From Sordaria brevicollis (taxonomy: Eukaryota > Ascomycota > Sordariomycetes > Sordariales > Sordariaceae), in assembly GCA_033439795.1 (NCBI GenBank), contig JAUTDP010000012.1:124001-188000 (forward strand): 64,000 nucleotides of DNA, given 5' to 3'. Within the stretch, counting starts at the first letter, position 1; each line of letters begins with the position of its first letter. Below the pieces are notes generated by a model. The model was not told the DNA's origin. It did no database searches and saw only the letters and a program-made list of their open reading frames with translations. This document shows, in pieces, positions 61,501 through 64,000 of this stretch. Made by a program: the position numbers and the translations under genes.

Positions 61501-64000
61501 AAAAGAGTATAACGAATATTTTTATTTAATTTTCGAACGTTTACGCGCTATTTAACTTTTCGCAAAAGCGTTTAAATACGAATTTTATAAAGATTATATT
61601 AATTTCCTCGGTTATTAAATTATTATAAAAAGGGTAATAATAAATCCCGAATAAGTAAAGGCGGTCTAAAAGTAATTAACGCCTAAATCCTTTTATAATA
61701 TTTAAATATTCTTAGGATTTATTAATTTTTACCGACGGTTCGTATATTAATATTCTCATATAATAAGGCCTATTACTAATTTATTAAAGGGGAATAAGAA
61801 TAGGCGGAAATTAAACGTATTCTACTAAATTAAAGAGGCCGATAAAATATTCCGGGCCTTAAAAGAAACGTTTATAATAATACCGATCCTTCGTTATTAA
61901 AATTTAATTAAAAAAATTAAAATTAAAACGGACGCTTCGTAAAAGGTTATTTTAGGAATTTTATCCTAATTTATAGGAAATATTTAATACCCTATAGTAT
62001 TCTTTTCTAAAAAATTAATAAACGTAAAATAATAATAATATATAGGCTAATAAGAATTATTTACTATTATAATTAACTTAAATTATTAAATATATTATTT
62101 AAAAAAATTTCCGAAGCCGTTTATAATATTTATAAATTATATAGCGTTAAAAAATATTATAGAATCGTTGGCGAACGATTTACGTAGAAGGTTAATTCGT
62201 TAAATCTACCGGTTATTTTAATTCGATTTCGAAATAAAATACCGGTCGAAGAAAATAAATTTAACGGATAATTTATTTAGGAAATTAAATTATATAAAGG
62301 GGGATATAATTTACGGCGATATTTTACCGACCTTTTAGAAAAAATTAGGTTTTATTTTAGAATTATTAAATATAATTAAAAAGTAATTAAATTCTAAAAT
62401 CCTATATTAATATAAAAAGAAATTTATAATTTACGCTTTTATTAAATAAATTTAATAAATAACGTAGTCCGCTATTATTATAAAAAATATTTTATTAATA
62501 TAACCGATAGAAGGAGCGTTCCTTTAAATTTTACTACGTAAAGTCGTAAAGAAAATAGTATATTAAAAAATCCTTTAGGCATTTTTAGTAAGCCGGGAAC
62601 TTTATACTATTATAAAGGGATTTTAATTTAAGGATTTAAATTTAGCCGAATAGGTAGCGATTATTTAATCTAAAGGGATTATAATCGGGGGATATAAATT
62701 AAATAATTAAAAAGTTTTTTATTTTAAACAATAATTAATAATTTTTAAACAAAAATTATTCTATAAAGAAATTTTACGCTTTTATTATAATAATTTAAAG
62801 GCCGATTATATAAATATGCTTAAAACTTTAGAATTTATTAAAAGGAAATTTTATTAAGAAGGCCTTATATAAAATATTCGGGAATATATTACGAAATACG
62901 AATTATATTAAGGGATTTAAAAGCTTTAATACCGACCCTATAAAGATTTTTAATCTTTATTAATACCCGAATAATTTTTTTAAGAAATTAATATCGATTT
63001 TATTATTAATTTTCCGTTGAATTAAAGGGCCGACGGGAAAATATATAATATTATTTTAATAATCGTAAACCGATTTATTAAAATAACTTTATTTATACTT
63101 ATTATTAAAACGTTTAATATAATTTCTATAATATTTTTATTATATAAATACGTAGAATGCCGATTCGGTTTACCGTTAGGAATTATAAATAATAAAAATA
63201 AATTATTTATTAACGAATTTTAAAAAGAGTTTACTAAAATGCGTAAAATCTTACGAAAATTATTTATTATATTTTATTCGTAAATAAATAAATTAACGGA
63301 ACGCTTATATTAAATTATTAAAAAGATTTTACGTATCCGAGCTTTAAAAAACGACTTTATACTTTAGAGTAGGGAATTCCCGGAAGCGGAATTCGTATAT
63401 AATAATTTTACGTACGTAATTATAAGGGTTTTACTATTCGAAATTTTATACAGCTATTATTTACGTATAATCGAATATATTGAAGGGTGGAATTTTATTA
63501 AAATTTAAAGTATAAAGGAGCGATTATAGAAATTAAAGGAAATTCGTAAAGTAATATAACGCTATTAGAATTAAACGATAAAAATATAGAAGAAGGGGTA
63601 TAATAAAAAGTATACGCCAATTGAATTTTAACCGGGCGACGTTGTAAACCTATTAATTAAGAATTTCCGATTTAAAAATAGGAAATTAATACTTATATAT
63701 ATTAAAATTAAAATATTAAGGAAAATTAACTCCTAAGCGTATTAAATAATTTTACCGATATAATATAACCGGATATATAACGTCTTTCTAATTAATTTAT
63801 TAGAACCTTAAAAGAATAAAAAAGATAGAAATTACAAAATATTATTATTAAAATTATATAATAAATAAAAAGAGTAGGAAATTGAAGAAATTGTAAATTA
63901 TTAAAGAATAGGTATAAATTAGAAATTCTTAATTAAATAAATAAAGTAGCCTATAAAATATAATACTTAGGAATTTAAAAAATACTTCGAAAATGCGTAA
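58561..64000 (+). pseudogene. RIP-degraded Ty3/gypsy chromodomain retrotransposon, gag-pol (3' end at or beyond window end)
   Basis: Plus-strand order of remnants is gag, zinc knuckle, RT, RNase H, integrase, chromodomain. The knuckle at 60,129-60,170 has C-x2-C-x4-H-x4-C spacing with all four ligands now Tyr. RT is at about 61,080-61,500 (SIGVPILFIFKKDG, INYRGLNK, ISELINRIVDAKIFSKVNLR, then IIYFNDILIYSN for the YxDD box). RNase H follows at about 61,918-62,040 (KTDAS, then VFFSKKLIN), and integrase at about 62,990-63,240 (IIVNRFIKI, CRFGLPLGII). A chromodomain is readable at about 63,870-63,990 (EIEEIVNY, KFLIK, then NT-E). Stops replace Gln and Trp throughout. Chromodomains target insertion to heterochromatin. 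Confidence 0.85.

Larger units (their letters stand above)
52720..64000. mobile_element. AT-rich block C: nested or tandem RIP-degraded retroelements, open at the window end
   Basis: At least 11.3 kb of TA-rich, CpA/TpG-poor DNA. In order it holds a minus-strand LINE 3' fragment, a less mutated patch at about 54,030-54,280, a plus-strand gag-like unit, a second less mutated patch at about 58,255-58,540, and a plus-strand Ty3/gypsy unit running to the window end. No intact gene occurs. The size and composition fit a heterochromatic block; whether it is pericentromeric cannot be told from here. Confidence 0.85.

Noticed and set aside
53000..64000. CRISPR-like or short tandem arrays in AT-rich DNA
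   Set aside because: Repeated TAAT/ATTA words come from RIP-driven composition; there is no regular repeat-spacer spacing, and the genome is eukaryotic.
1..64000. Dispersed 5S rRNA gene, common in Neurospora genomes
   Set aside because: I looked for its internal promoter-like words by eye and did not see one; a covariance-model search would be decisive.

Overview
The window comes from a filamentous ascomycete, most likely a Neurospora-type Sordariomycete. Genes have short introns (59-166 bp) with GTAAGT-like donors and CTAAC/CTGAC branch points. They alternate with long AT-rich blocks in which CpA/TpG are nearly absent while CpG survives, the signature of repeat-induced point mutation (RIP). 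From memory, the GH1 beta-glucosidase resembles Neurospora crassa gh1-1 and the initiator tRNA resembles the N. crassa one; no search was run.

Layout. 1-9 kb: the 3' part of a Gln-rich transcription-coregulator-like gene (+), a Whi5/Nrm1-type G1/S repressor (+) and an initiator tRNA-Met (-). 9-12 kb: an Erf4-type Ras palmitoyltransferase subunit (-) with an unresolved N-terminus. 12-21 kb: no intact gene. AT-rich block A (about 12.07-15.48 kb) holds a RIP-ruined PIF/Harbinger-like transposase. Block B is a 4.43-kb element (16,566-20,993) bounded by 67-bp terminal inverted repeats, with a ruined Tc1/mariner-type (DDE_3) transposase on + and a second ruined, lysine-rich gene on -. 22-31 kb: two membrane-protein genes (+) and tRNA-Cys. 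31-38 kb: an AMP-forming acyl-CoA synthetase (-) and the GH1 beta-glucosidase (-). 40-49 kb: a GFA/CENP-V-type zinc protein (-), FACT subunit pob3 (+) and tRNA exportin los1 (+). 50-52 kb: tRNA-Arg(ACG) and an ankyrin-repeat protein (+). 52.7-64 kb: AT-rich block C, with RIP-ruined retroelements: a 5'-truncated LINE end (-), a gag-like unit (+) and a Ty3/gypsy chromodomain element (+) that runs to, or past, the window end.

The intact genes are mostly housekeeping (cell-cycle entry, Ras palmitoylation, chromatin transcription, tRNA export, fatty acyl activation, cellobiose hydrolysis) and do not form a cluster with one job. The unusual content is in the transposon blocks: two DNA transposon relics each with a convergent second gene of unknown function, zinc ligands erased by RIP, and patches that escaped RIP. 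There is also an exon-structure theme: pob3 and los1 have 11-12-nt first coding exons, and two introns are stop-free multiples of three.
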